Of a stretch of 64,000 nt of DNA, positions 26,433 to 36,093 are shown in pieces. Position 1 is the stretch's first letter; every line of letters begins with the position of its first letter. Where the stretch lies: assembly GCF_002906655.1 (NCBI RefSeq), contig NZ_CP025794.1, forward strand, positions 2,604,001-2,668,000, read 5' to 3'. Below the pieces are notes generated by a model. That model searched no databases. It had not been told where the DNA came from and saw nothing but the letters and a program-made list of their open reading frames with translations. The position numbers and the translations under genes are program-made. The stretch comes from Vibrio hyugaensis. GTDB lineage: Bacteria; Pseudomonadota; Gammaproteobacteria; Enterobacterales; Vibrionaceae.

Positions 26433-27902
26433 ATGAGTGCAGAATTGCTGCTAAACGTGACCCCGAGTGAAACTCGCGTGGCCATGATTGAAGGTGGAGT
26501 ACTACAAGAAGTTCATATAGAGCGAGAATCACGCCGTGGCATTGTTGGCAATATTTACAAAGGCAAAGTAAGCCGTGTATTGCCAGGCATGCAAGCGGCG
26601 TTTGTCGATATTGGTCTGGATAAAGCGGCATTTTTGCACGCGTCAGACATCGTTCCTCACACGGAATGTGTCGCAGAGAACGAAAAACAACAATTCCAAG
26701 TACGTGATATTTCTGAGTTGGTTCGCCAAGGCCAGGATATCGTTGTGCAAGTGGTGAAAGATCCACTTGGTACCAAAGGCGCACGTCTGACAACTGACAT
26801 CACCCTTCCTTCTCGTTACCTTGTCTTTATGCCGGGAGCGAGCCACGTTGGTGTGTCTCAGCGTATTGAAAGTGAAACAGAGCGTGAGCGTTTGAAGAAA
26901 GTGGTTAATCACTACTGTGATGAGCACGGTGGCTTTATCATTCGTACTGCGGCAGAAGGTGCCGATGAGAAAGAGCTTTCTCAAGATGCGGCATTTTTGA
27001 AGCGTTTATGGCAGAAAGTCATGGAGCGTCGTTCTAAGTACAAAACCCGTTCTACCTTGTACGGTGAGCTAGGTTTAGCGCAGCGCATCTTGCGTGATTT
27101 TGTTGGCACTGAGCTTGACAAAATCATGGTCGACTCTCGCCTTGAATACGAGAACCTGAAAGAGTTTACGTCTGAATATGTGCCAGAGTTGACTGATAAG
27201 CTTGAGCTGTATGAAGGTGATAAGCCAATCTTCGATATGTACGACACAGAGAACGAAATCCAACGCTCTCTGGAACGCAAAGTTGAGCTTAAATCTGGCG
27301 GCTACCTGATCATCGATCAAACCGAAGCTATGACTACTGTCGACATCAATACTGGCGCGTTTGTTGGTCGTCGCAATCTAGAAGAAACCATCTTCAATAC
27401 GAACGTTGAAGCGACACAAGCAATCGCACGTCAACTTCGTCTGCGCAACCTTGGTGGTATCATCATTATCGACTTTATCGATATGGCATCGGATGAACAC
27501 CGTAAGCGTGTACTTACCTCTTTAGAAGGTGCTCTGTCAAAAGACCGTGTGAAAACTAACATCAATGGCTTTACTCAGCTAGGGTTAGTAGAGATGACGC
27601 GTAAGCGTACGCGTGAAAGTATTGAACATATCTTGTGTTCTAGCTGTCCTACTTGTGAAGGTCGTGGCAGCGTGAAGACTGTCGAAACCGTGTGTTACGA
27701 GATTCTGCGTGAAATCACCCGAGTGAACCGCGCTTATGATGCGGACAACTTTGTTGTGTATGCATCGCCATTTGTCGCGGAAACGCTGTTGGGCGATGAG
27801 TCCCATGCGCTCGCTGAACTCGAAGTATTTATTGGTAAGCAAGTTCGTATTCAAGCTGAACACCTGTACATTCAGGAGCAGTTTGACGTCGTGATGATGT
27901 AA
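26433..27902 (+). CDS. rng: Ribonuclease G
   Basis: This 489-residue endoribonuclease of the RNase E/G family matures the 5' end of 16S rRNA. It shows the S1 domain (RRGIVGNIYKGKVSRVLPGMQAAFVDIG), DNase I-like catalytic region (TVDINTGAFVG, IIIIDFIDM) and the zinc link CPTCEGRGS. I choose ATG 26433 with GAGGTG upstream, giving the E. coli length; a GTG two codons earlier is possible. It lies 18 bases after maf. Confidence 0.97.
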   Translation: MSAELLLNVTPSETRVAMIEGGVLQEVHIERESRRGIVGNIYKGKVSRVLPGMQAAFVDIGLDKAAFLHASDIVPHTECVAENEKQQFQVRDISELVRQGQDIVVQVVKDPLGTKGARLTTDITLPSRYLVFMPGASHVGVSQRIESETERERLKKVVNHYCDEHGGFIIRTAAEGADEKELSQDAAFLKRLWQKVMERRSKYKTRSTLYGELGLAQRILRDFVGTELDKIMVDSRLEYENLKEFTSEYVPELTDKLELYEGDKPIFDMYDTENEIQRSLERKVELKSGGYLIIDQTEAMTTVDINTGAFVGRRNLEETIFNTNVEATQAIARQLRLRNLGGIIIIDFIDMASDEHRKRVLTSLEGALSKDRVKTNINGFTQLGLVEMTRKRTRESIEHILCSSCPTCEGRGSVKTVETVCYEILREITRVNRAYDADNFVVYASPFVAETLLGDESHALAELEVFIGKQVRIQAEHLYIQEQFDVVMM

Positions 27903-27913
27903 TTGGAAAATTT

Positions 27914-30900
27914 GTGAATTCTGGTTTTAACCGTTTCGGGCGCTTCTGCGCGTGGAGCTTGGTTACTCTGTTGGTTCTTTTAGCCATACTAGTAACTACC
28001 CTGCGCGTAGCATTGCCACAACTTAACCACTTCCAAGATGAGATCAAAACCTGGGTCAAGCAAGGCACAGGTTTTGACTTTTCTATCACCAGCGTTGCTG
28101 GTTCTTGGCGTAATAGCCACCCCTCGATTTCGTTGCAAGGTTTAGAGGCGAATTTGCCGAATAACCAAGACGCACGTTTTGCCGTTGATGAAATTCATAT
28201 CGAATTTGATTTGATCCAATCGATTTTCAAGTTTCGACCTGTGGTCGCAGATTTGACAATCGACGACTTGGCTTTAGATATTCGTACCGTCGATCTTCTG
28301 TCCAAATCAGAAGGCAAAGAACCGCAAGCGAATGCCAGTAAAAATGAAAGCAAATTGATCGACCAACTCGATTCATTGCTGTTACGTCAATTTGAAGATT
28401 TTACCATTACGGACTCGCGCATTTGGTACAAATCGGTCTCTGGCGAAACGCGCCGCTTAGACATAGAGCAGCTTCGTTGGAGTAACGATGGCAAGCACCA
28501 TTTAGCAGAAGGAACCGTAAGCATTGCGGATGCGAGTTTGAATGCTTTGTTAGTGCGTGCCAACTTCAAAGATCATGGTTCACTACGCGATGTTTCAGGT
28601 GAATTCTATGTGAGTGCACAAGACCTTTCTGTCACACCTTGGTTAACCACTTACATGCGTGATGAATCAGGTGTGGAATCGGGCAAGGTGAGCCTGAATA
28701 CATGGCTCACTCTAAAACACAGCCAGCCGAATTATGCCTATGTTGAATTGCAGCCATCTGAGCTGGTTTGGAATGAAAATGGCCGTCATGACTTATTGCT
28801 TGAATCAGGCATTTTTAAGCTTTCCCCAGACAAAGATGGTTGGAAAGTAAATGGTCACTCACTGCAAATCCGCACTGATGACCGACCTTGGCCAGAGTTA
28901 GACGTCGCGTTTGATTGGCAGCCGGATGGTTGGTTACTTAATCTGTCTCAACTTGATATTGAAGCATTGACGCCATTAATCAAGTTAGCGCCAGAGTCGG
29001 AATCAACGAGTGAATTGCTTAACAAACTCGCACCCAAAGGACGAGTGGAAGACATTCGTCTTTCAATGAGCGGTGGGCTTGATACCCTGCGCTACTCTGC
29101 CGATCTAGACCAATTAGGCTTAACCCAATGGGAGTTATTGCCGGGCTTTAACCACGTGCAAGGTACTGTAGCTGGTGACTTAAATCAGGCGAAAGCCAAA
29201 GTTACCGTGATTGATGATGTTTTCCCATACGGTGATGTTTTCCAAGCGCCACTGAATATCAAACAAGGTCAGGTGGACATTATTTGGCAGCAAGACGAGA
29301 GCGGCTGGCGTTTGTGGTCAGATAAAGTGACTGCAGCGACACCTGACTTACAGGTACTTGGCGCGTTCCGTCTTGATTTCCCGAAAGAGCAAAGCCCATT
29401 CCTATCGTTTTATGCCGAAGCTGACCTCTACAACGCGGGTGAAACTTGGCGTTATCTGCCAACTCTTGCGCTTGGGCAAGACCTGACCGACTACCTATCT
29501 ACCGCAATTCAAGGTGGTAAGGTCAATACTGCAAAACTGCTTTGGTATGGTGAGCTTGGTGATTTTCCATACAAAGAACACAACGGTATGTTCCAAGCTT
29601 GGGTTGGATTGAAGAATGCGAAATTCAGTTTTGACACGGCGTGGCCAACCATCACCAATCTACAGTTAGATTTGCTGTTCGAAAACGATGCAATGTATTT
29701 GGACTCGAAGTCTGCGACGTTAAATGGTGTCAAAGCTAAGCGAATTACAGGACGTATTCCGGAGCTCGCTGAAGGCGGTCACATCGAAATCGAAGCCAAG
29801 GCTAGTGCGCCGGGCAATGAAGTTCGTGATTACATGATGGCAACCCCTCTCGTCGATTCAGTTGGTGCGGCTTTGACGGCATTGCAAGTGAGTGGTCCTG
29901 TTTATTCAGAGTTCCAACTCAATATCCCATTTGACTCCGAGAAAGACGCGCGTGCTTGGGGTTACGCCGATCTTAAAAACAACCGTGTTGATATTGATGC
30001 GCCGCCGATGACGTTAGAAAACGCGACGGGCCGTATCAAGTTTGATAACGACGTTGTGACCACTTCTGGCTTGTCGGCCGAACTGTTGAAACAGCCTATT
30101 TCACTTGATTTTCGTGGTGAGAATGCCGAACAAGGCTACAACGTGACCATCAACACCCTAGGTGATTGGGAAGTCGGCCCACTTAAGCCTTATCTTGGTG
30201 AGCGCTGGTTGAGCCTCGTTTCTGGTCATGCGCCTTGGCAAATGGACATCGACTTACAACTCAATGACGTAGGCTTTACGTATCAGGTAGACGTTTTGGC
30301 GCAACTTAGTCAGCTTGTGAGTGATTACCCTTACCCGTTAGCGAAAAAGCGTGGAGAAAGAGGGCAAGCCAAACTACAAGCATCGGGCAACCAAGAAAGT
30401 ATCTCTGCTCGTTTAGAAATACCAAATGCGAAATACCAAACTGAAATTGATATTTCAGGAGATGTGCCGGAACTGACGGCAACGCATCTGGTTTTAGGTA
30501 ATGGTGGTTTTAAAATTAGCCCAGTCGTTGGCCACAATGCCTCGATTCGTTTGGATGATCTGAGCTTAGATCGTTGGGCTGATCTTATGCACGTGCCGCA
30601 AAGTAAAACTCAATCTGTACTATCGAGCATGAAAACGCCAACCATTCCACTGCCGACGCGTATTAACATGGATGTGCAGAACTTAGAGCTTGGTGGAATT
30701 GAGTTCCATGATGTGGATTTGAATGCACGTAAAAAGAACTCGAGTTGGCAATTAGAAGTAGACAGCCAAGAGGTGAAGGGCAAAGCAAATTACCTCAAAC
30801 CTTCTGACTTATCTGTCTCTTTAGATCATTTGCATTTGTATATTCCTGGCTTTGATGAGATGACCAAAGAACGCAGTTCTCTGTTTGCCAGTGAAGATCA

Positions 30901-31792
30901 AGCCGCGCCGCTTATCTCAAACTTTGACCGAAAATTTCACGCTGAGATGCCAAACTTAACCTTGAACATTGATGATTTCTGGCTGCAGGGCTACAAGGTC
31001 GGCAAGGTAAATGTGGACGTCGAGCGTGCTAATAACCGCCTCGAATGGAAAAATGTTAACTTCAGTAGTGGCCAGAGCCGCGTTGATATGAGTGGTTGGT
31101 GGGAACTGAATAAAGAGCGCAGTCATTCAAACTTAACTATGAAAGTCAAAGGCGAAAACAACAGTGACTTAATGGAGCGTTTTGGTATTACTTCCGGCAT
31201 CCAACAAGCACCGTTTGAGATCAATGCCAAAGTTGATTGGGATGGCGCGCCGTGGTCAATGAAGACACAGAGTTTACAAGGTGACGTGTCTACTGAATTT
31301 GGCAAAGGCGTGATCACTGAAGTCAGCGGCGCGGCGCGATTGCTTGGTCTCTTCAGTCTTGATTCCATCATTCGTAAGATGCAGCTCGACTTTACTGACG
31401 TATTCGATAAAGGGATGGCATTCAACTCAATCACGGGGACAGGCAAGATCCAAGATGGCGTGTTTATCACCAACGATATCGTGATGGATGCATTAGCTGG
31501 AGAGATGAAGATTCGCGGTATTGCTGACATGAACACGCGCTTGGTAGATGCGGAAGTGAACTTCACACCAGACATCACTTCGGGTATTCCAATGCTGACC
31601 GCCTTTGCAGTAGCACCTCAAACCGCGTTGTACGTACTGGCGATTTCGACCGTTATCTCTCCTGTGGTAGAAGTCTTCACGCAGGTAAACTACGAAGTGA
31701 AAGGTCCTCTGGATTCACCTACCGTAAAAGAGATTTCACGCAGTAAAGGTGAATACAAGTTGCCAGAAAAACTGCGTGAGCAAGCGAAGTAA
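27914..31792 (+). CDS. yhdP: YhdP, AsmA/TamB-like phospholipid transport protein
   Basis: This 1292-residue inner-membrane-anchored periplasmic protein has one N-terminal helix (about 14-36, SLVTLLVLLAILVTTLRVAL) and then a long repetitive beta structure (DUF3971 and AsmA_2-like). In E. coli YhdP bridges the envelope and moves phospholipids to the outer membrane together with TamB and YdbH. The start is GTG at 27914, 11 bases after rng. It shares envelope function with the mla and lpt genes of this window. Confidence 0.93.
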   Translation: MNSGFNRFGRFCAWSLVTLLVLLAILVTTLRVALPQLNHFQDEIKTWVKQGTGFDFSITSVAGSWRNSHPSISLQGLEANLPNNQDARFAVDEIHIEFDLIQSIFKFRPVVADLTIDDLALDIRTVDLLSKSEGKEPQANASKNESKLIDQLDSLLLRQFEDFTITDSRIWYKSVSGETRRLDIEQLRWSNDGKHHLAEGTVSIADASLNALLVRANFKDHGSLRDVSGEFYVSAQDLSVTPWLTTYMRDESGVESGKVSLNTWLTLKHSQPNYAYVELQPSELVWNENGRHDLLLESGIFKLSPDKDGWKVNGHSLQIRTDDRPWPELDVAFDWQPDGWLLNLSQLDIEALTPLIKLAPESESTSELLNKLAPKGRVEDIRLSMSGGLDTLRYSADLDQLGLTQWELLPGFNHVQGTVAGDLNQAKAKVTVIDDVFPYGDVFQAPLNIKQGQVDIIWQQDESGWRLWSDKVTAATPDLQVLGAFRLDFPKEQSPFLSFYAEADLYNAGETWRYLPTLALGQDLTDYLSTAIQGGKVNTAKLLWYGELGDFPYKEHNGMFQAWVGLKNAKFSFDTAWPTITNLQLDLLFENDAMYLDSKSATLNGVKAKRITGRIPELAEGGHIEIEAKASAPGNEVRDYMMATPLVDSVGAALTALQVSGPVYSEFQLNIPFDSEKDARAWGYADLKNNRVDIDAPPMTLENATGRIKFDNDVVTTSGLSAELLKQPISLDFRGENAEQGYNVTINTLGDWEVGPLKPYLGERWLSLVSGHAPWQMDIDLQLNDVGFTYQVDVLAQLSQLVSDYPYPLAKKRGERGQAKLQASGNQESISARLEIPNAKYQTEIDISGDVPELTATHLVLGNGGFKISPVVGHNASIRLDDLSLDRWADLMHVPQSKTQSVLSSMKTPTIPLPTRINMDVQNLELGGIEFHDVDLNARKKNSSWQLEVDSQEVKGKANYLKPSDLSVSLDHLHLYIPGFDEMTKERSSLFASEDQAAPLISNFDRKFHAEMPNLTLNIDDFWLQGYKVGKVNVDVERANNRLEWKNVNFSSGQSRVDMSGWWELNKERSHSNLTMKVKGENNSDLMERFGITSGIQQAPFEINAKVDWDGAPWSMKTQSLQGDVSTEFGKGVITEVSGAARLLGLFSLDSIIRKMQLDFTDVFDKGMAFNSITGTGKIQDGVFITNDIVMDALAGEMKIRGIADMNTRLVDAEVNFTPDITSGIPMLTAFAVAPQTALYVLAISTVISPVVEVFTQVNYEVKGPLDSPTVKEISRSKGEYKLPEKLREQAK

Positions 31793-31831
31793 TTACGCGG
31801 TCAGTCTTCTGACGAACAAGGAATTGAATAC

Positions 31832-32653
31832 ATGGAACGTGTTGGCATCATTCAAATGACATCGGGTCCAGATATCGAGGAGAATCTGGATTTCATTGCC
31901 AAGCAATGTGCATTGGCAGCTGAGCAAGGTGTGAAGCTGGTTGTGACACCAGAAAACGCTACGCAGTTTGCCAATCGAGAGGCGTATCACCAGAATGCAG
32001 AAACTTTGGGTGACGGTCCTATTCAGCGGTGTTTATCTGAGATCGCACAACGCAATCAATTAACTCTAATAGTCGGCAGCATGCCGATTCGCACTGAACA
32101 AGGTGTGACTACCACGACATTGGTTTTCTCACCGCAAGGCGAGTGCATTGCTCACTACGATAAGCTGCATATGTTTGATGTGGATGTCGCTGACGGGCAC
32201 GGCAGTTATCGCGAGTCGGATACTTTTACCGCTGGCAATCGCATCGTGACGGCAGAGACCAATATTGGTACGGTAGGCTTAAGTATTTGCTACGACGTAC
32301 GCTTTCCTGAATTGTTTAAAGCGCTACGCTTAGCAGGAGCGCAAGTTATTGTGGTACCCGCTGCGTTTACCGCGGTGACGGGGCAAGCGCATTGGGAAGT
32401 ACTGCTAAGAGCGCGAGCGATTGAAACCCAATGTTGGGTTCTTGCCTGCGGTCAAACGGGGACGCATCCATGTGGTCGTCAAACCTGGGGGCACTCTATG
32501 GTGATTGACCTTTGGGGGCGCGTTCACCAACAATTGAATGACCAAGTAGGATTGCTGGTGGCCGAGATAGATTTGTCACACAACCAGCAAGTAAGGCAGA
32601 ATATGCCGCTGACTCAACACAGTCGCTTTCAAAATGAATTGAAACGGAAATAA
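31832..32653 (+). CDS. Nitrilase-family amidase (Nit1/YbeM-like)
   Basis: This 273-residue carbon-nitrogen hydrolase has the catalytic triad Glu 41 (TPENAT), Lys 111 ([12 protein letters not shown]) and Cys 153 ([11 protein letters not shown]). The motif set fits the Nit1/deaminated-glutathione amidase branch rather than cyanide nitrilases. That assignment of substrate is inferred. It sits between yhdP and tldD and is probably cotranscribed with them. Confidence 0.88.
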   Translation: MERVGIIQMTSGPDIEENLDFIAKQCALAAEQGVKLVVTPENATQFANREAYHQNAETLGDGPIQRCLSEIAQRNQLTLIVGSMPIRTEQGVTTTTLVFSPQGECIAHYDKLHMFDVDVADGHGSYRESDTFTAGNRIVTAETNIGTVGLSICYDVRFPELFKALRLAGAQVIVVPAAFTAVTGQAHWEVLLRARAIETQCWVLACGQTGTHPCGRQTWGHSMVIDLWGRVHQQLNDQVGLLVAEIDLSHNQQVRQNMPLTQHSRFQNELKRK

Positions 32654-32664
32654 AAGAGCTAACT

Positions 32665-34110
32665 ATGAGCATAAACCAAATAGAACAGGCACTCCTTGCC
32701 CCAAACGGTCTGACAGAGCAAGACATCGCTGACACACTAGCGAGCATTGCGACGCGCCAGATCGATTATGCGGACATTTACTTTCAGTCCAGCTGGCACG
32801 AGTCTCTGGTTCTAGAAGACAGCATCATTAAAGATGGCTCTTTCAATATTGACTGTGGTGTCGGTGTACGAGCAGTCACAGGCGAGAAAACCGGTTTCGC
32901 CTATTCAGACCAAATTCAACTAGACGGTTTGAAGCAAAGTGCGATTGCCGCGCGTGGTATTGCGCAGCAAGGCCAAAATGGCAAAGTGCACGCATTCAAA
33001 CGTTCTGATAACCAAGCTTACTACGATGCGGTAAACCCATTAGCAAGCTGGGAAAAGCAACAAAAAACCGAACTGTTGTTGTCTCTAGATGCGTACATTC
33101 GTACCAAAGAGCCAATGATCAAAGAAGTGTCGATCAGCATCAGTGGTGTCCATGAGCAAATGTTGGTTGCTGCAACCGACGGTACTTACGCTGGTGACAT
33201 TCGCCCGCTTGTTCGTCTTTCAATCAGTGTTCTTGCTGAAAAAGGCGATCGTCGTGAACGCGGCAGTGCTGGTGGTGGTGGTCGCTTCGGTTACGACTTC
33301 TTTCTGTCTGAAACGAATGGCGTGAAACAAGCCTTCCAATTCGCTGATGAAGCGATTCGTATGGCGCTAGTGAATCTAGAAGCAGAAGCGGCACCTGCAG
33401 GCATGATGCCTGTGGTACTTGGTTCTGGCTGGCCGGGCGTATTGCTGCACGAAGCGGTAGGTCACGGTTTAGAAGGTGACTTCAACCGCAAAGAGTCATC
33501 AGTGTTCTCTGGCAAGATGGGTGAGCAAGTGACGTCTCCACTTTGTACTATCGTGGATGATGGTACGTTGAAAGACCTACGCGGATCATTGAACGTCGAT
33601 GATGAAGGTGTAAACGGTCAGTACAACACGCTTATCGAAAATGGTGTGCTAAAAGGCTACATGCAAGACAAGCTAAACGCACGTCTAATGGGTGTAAACC
33701 CAACAGGTAACGGTCGCCGTGAGTCTTATGCGCATCTACCAATGCCACGTATGACTAACACTTACATGCTACCGGGTGAGCACACACCAGAAGAGATCAT
33801 CTCTACGGTGAAGAAAGGTCTGTACGCACCAAACTTCGGTGGCGGTCAGGTGGATATCACTTCTGGTAAGTTCGTGTTCTCTGCATCGGAAGCGTACTTG
33901 ATTGAAGATGGTAAAATCACTCGCCCAGTGAAAGGCGCAACGCTCATCGGTTCCGGTATTGAAGCGATGCAGCAAGTCTCTATGGTTGGTAACGACCTAA
34001 GCATCGACAGAGGTGTTGGTGTGTGTGGTAAGGCGGGTCAAAGTGTGCCGGTTGGCGTTGGTCAGCCTACATTGAAGCTTGATTCCATCACCGTTGGTGG
34101 CACTGAATAA
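32665..34110 (+). CDS. tldD: TldD metalloprotease subunit
   Basis: TldD is the active subunit of the TldD/TldE (PmbA) protease, which acts on unfolded or modified peptides such as microcin B17 precursor and CcdA. The 481-residue protein has the zinc site HEAVGH at residues 262-267 (HExxxH). Conserved [21 protein letters not shown] and [20 protein letters not shown] segments follow. The partner gene pmbA is also in this window, about 9 kb downstream. Confidence 0.97.
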   Translation: MSINQIEQALLAPNGLTEQDIADTLASIATRQIDYADIYFQSSWHESLVLEDSIIKDGSFNIDCGVGVRAVTGEKTGFAYSDQIQLDGLKQSAIAARGIAQQGQNGKVHAFKRSDNQAYYDAVNPLASWEKQQKTELLLSLDAYIRTKEPMIKEVSISISGVHEQMLVAATDGTYAGDIRPLVRLSISVLAEKGDRRERGSAGGGGRFGYDFFLSETNGVKQAFQFADEAIRMALVNLEAEAAPAGMMPVVLGSGWPGVLLHEAVGHGLEGDFNRKESSVFSGKMGEQVTSPLCTIVDDGTLKDLRGSLNVDDEGVNGQYNTLIENGVLKGYMQDKLNARLMGVNPTGNGRRESYAHLPMPRMTNTYMLPGEHTPEEIISTVKKGLYAPNFGGGQVDITSGKFVFSASEAYLIEDGKITRPVKGATLIGSGIEAMQQVSMVGNDLSIDRGVGVCGKAGQSVPVGVGQPTLKLDSITVGGTE

Positions 34111-34131
34111 ACTTCATCTGAAGCAGAATTA

Positions 34132-34158
34132 AAAAGAGCGCTCATTGAGCGCTCTTTT
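34132..34158. terminator. Bidirectional terminator between tldD and phoH-like gene
   Basis: AAAAGAGCGCTC and GAGCGCTCTTTT form a perfect 12-bp stem with an ATT loop, A-run on one side and T-run on the other, between convergent genes. Confidence 0.9.
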
Positions 34159-34180
34159 GGTTTTAGGGGGAGATGATTCG

Positions 34181-35557
34181 CTATAGGTTCTCTTCCGCAA
34201 ACTCTGCTAAGCGACTTCGCACCACACCATTTAGGTGGATATTGGCGCTGCCTTCAAAGTTCTTGAAACGTTCAACCATATACGTCAAACCAGACGTCAC
34301 TGGGGTTAGGTAGTGAGAGTCAATCTGTGCCAAGTTACCGGAACACACAATCTTAGTGCCTTCACCACAACGGGTGATGATGGTTTTGATTTGTGAAGCG
34401 GTTAAGTTCTGACACTCATCGAGCAGGACAAAGGCGTTCTGGATAGAGCGGCCACGCATAAAGTTAATCGACTTAAACTGAATGTTGGCTTTATCACAGA
34501 TGTACTTCATCGAACCTTCGGTGCAATGATCGTTCTTGTGCAGCGCTTCCAAGGTATCGGTCACCGCTGCTAACCAAGGCATCATTTTCTCTTCTTCCGA
34601 GCCCGGTAAGAAACCAATCGACTCGCCAATATCTGGCGTGTTACGCGTCACGATGATCTTATCGAACATGCCTTTTTCAATGGTTTGTTCCAATGCAGCT
34701 GCCATGGCGAGCAGTGTCTTACCACTACCGGCGGCACCGGTCAGAATAACCAAATCAATATCTGGATCGAGCAGGGCATCCATCGCCATGCCTTGATAGA
34801 TATTTTTCGGTGTAATGTCCCAAGCGCGGCGATGCATCATGCGTTCACGGCTGAGGTCGAGCAAGGTGAGCTTATCTTCATTGATGGTTTCTACTCGACC
34901 TACAAAATCACTCTCTTCATCAATCACGTATTGATTAATAAAGGTCGGGTCGAACGGTTCGCGGCTGAGTTTATGGAACGTTTTTCCACCCAGCGTGTAG
35001 CTTTCCACCTCATCCACACCACTCCAAAATTCGCCTTCACGTTGTTGAAAGCCTTTGGTGAGGTATTGGATATCATCAATCAGCTGATCCGTACGATAGT
35101 CTTCAACGAAACGTACGCCAGCACCTTTGGCTCGCAAACGCATGTTGATGTCTTTGGTTACGAGCACAACTTCGCGTGGTGCGCGTTTGTTTTGCAGATA
35201 AAGCACCGCATTGAGTATGCGGTTATCACCGGCTTTGTCGGCGAAGGCTTTGACGGTTTCCTGCAATTCGAAGTCCGCCAAAATAGAGATGGTGCCTTGG
35301 CTTGGGTTGTCTTTAGAAACGGGAATGCCTTCTGAAATTTCATCAGGCGTGGCTTCTCTAAATAAATCCTCCAAAGCGCGAATCGCAACGCGTGCATCTC
35401 GTGCAACATCACGTTTGCTGTCTTTGATTCGATCGAGTTCTTCCAACACAGTCATAGGGATGACGACATCGTGTTCTTGGAAAGAGAAGATGGCGAAGGG
35501 TTCATGAAGAAGAATGTTGGTATCGAGTACAAATAGTTTCCGATCGGTATCGCCCAT
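34181..35557 (-). CDS. PIN-PhoH ATPase (PhoH2/YlaK type)
   Basis: This 458-residue two-domain protein has an N-terminal PIN ribonuclease domain (KLFVLDTNILLHEP with catalytic Asp, later VTKDINMRLRAKGAG). A PhoH P-loop ATPase domain follows, with Walker A GAAGSGKT and Walker B AFVLLDECQN. PhoH2 proteins of this kind act as RNA helicase/ribonucleases in other bacteria; the role in Vibrio is not known to me. It is monocistronic with a long structured upstream region. Confidence 0.9.
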   Translation of the reverse strand: MGDTDRKLFVLDTNILLHEPFAIFSFQEHDVVIPMTVLEELDRIKDSKRDVARDARVAIRALEDLFREATPDEISEGIPVSKDNPSQGTISILADFELQETVKAFADKAGDNRILNAVLYLQNKRAPREVVLVTKDINMRLRAKGAGVRFVEDYRTDQLIDDIQYLTKGFQQREGEFWSGVDEVESYTLGGKTFHKLSREPFDPTFINQYVIDEESDFVGRVETINEDKLTLLDLSRERMMHRRAWDITPKNIYQGMAMDALLDPDIDLVILTGAAGSGKTLLAMAAALEQTIEKGMFDKIIVTRNTPDIGESIGFLPGSEEEKMMPWLAAVTDTLEALHKNDHCTEGSMKYICDKANIQFKSINFMRGRSIQNAFVLLDECQNLTASQIKTIITRCGEGTKIVCSGNLAQIDSHYLTPVTSGLTYMVERFKNFEGSANIHLNGVVRSRLAEFAEENL

Positions 35558-35640
35558 AGCGTCTCCTTGCCGCAGCGCGGCTTTGCTGGCTAGTAGTTAA
35601 GAAGGAACAGACTTCCTAACTCTGATTGCTTGCAATAGAG

Positions 35641-35686
35641 GTTGTCGGGCAATGTCGGTTAGTGCGCAACCGAGTAGCAAGACAAC
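35641..35686. other. Nested inverted repeat upstream of the phoH-like gene
   Basis: Outer arms GTTGTC (35641-35646) and GACAAC (35681-35686) enclose inner arms TCGGTT (35655-35660) and AACCGA (35668-35673) with a seven-base loop. It would fold as a stem, internal loop and stem, 84-129 bases upstream of the phoH-like start. Confidence 0.45.
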
Positions 35687-35876
35687 TTACTGCAAACCCG
35701 TGTTGATCCTAATCGTGTACTTAATGCGCTCAAATCATGCACGATGACTCTAAGCGCCCCTCAATAGAAGTATACGTAATATTTACTTCTTACAACTTAA
35801 TAATTGTCATGAGTTTTTTACAATTTGATTGCATTCCTAATTCAGGAAAAAAAGTTTGTCCTCTGGGCGGTTTCGA

Positions 35877-35892
35877 CGTGACCTAAATCACA
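35877..35892. promoter_or_regulatory. CRP-like binding site
   Basis: CGTGACCTAAATCACA matches the CRP consensus TGTGA-N6-TCACA at nine of ten core positions. It is 201 bases before rapA and 319 before the phoH-like gene, so either could be the target. Confidence 0.55.
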
Positions 35893-36093
35893 GCTTCAAG
35901 TAAGATTAGCGACCTTTTTCTGCGTATAGGCTACGTCCGATTTATCATGTGCAGCTGGCTTAAAAATGCACAGCACAAAGTGGCATGACAAGCACGATTG
36001 GCATAGCAGAAGCCAGAATCAGATCTAAACTAATATCCATGCCCATCGGGATGGGTAGAGACCAACAAGAAACAACAACGAGGTAGTCAATTC

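Larger units (their letters stand above)
35558..36093. promoter_or_regulatory. 536-base divergent intergenic region, phoH-like / rapA
   Basis: No credible gene is visible. It contains a nested inverted repeat on the phoH side, a CRP-like site in the middle and a small CCCATC/GATGGG hairpin close to rapA. Promoters for both genes must lie here; I cannot place the -10/-35 elements firmly. Confidence 0.5.

Noticed and set aside
26332..26793. 153-codon open frame opposite maf and rng
   Set aside because: Spans two real genes on the other strand and has no start signal or family features.
34685..35335. 216-codon open frame opposite the PhoH-like gene
   Set aside because: It is antisense to a well-conserved two-domain protein and has no recognisable motif or ribosome site.
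35998..36014. Sigma-54 promoter before rapA
   Set aside because: TTGGCATAGCAGAAGC has the -24 part and right spacing, but the -12 part reads AAGC instead of TTGC.
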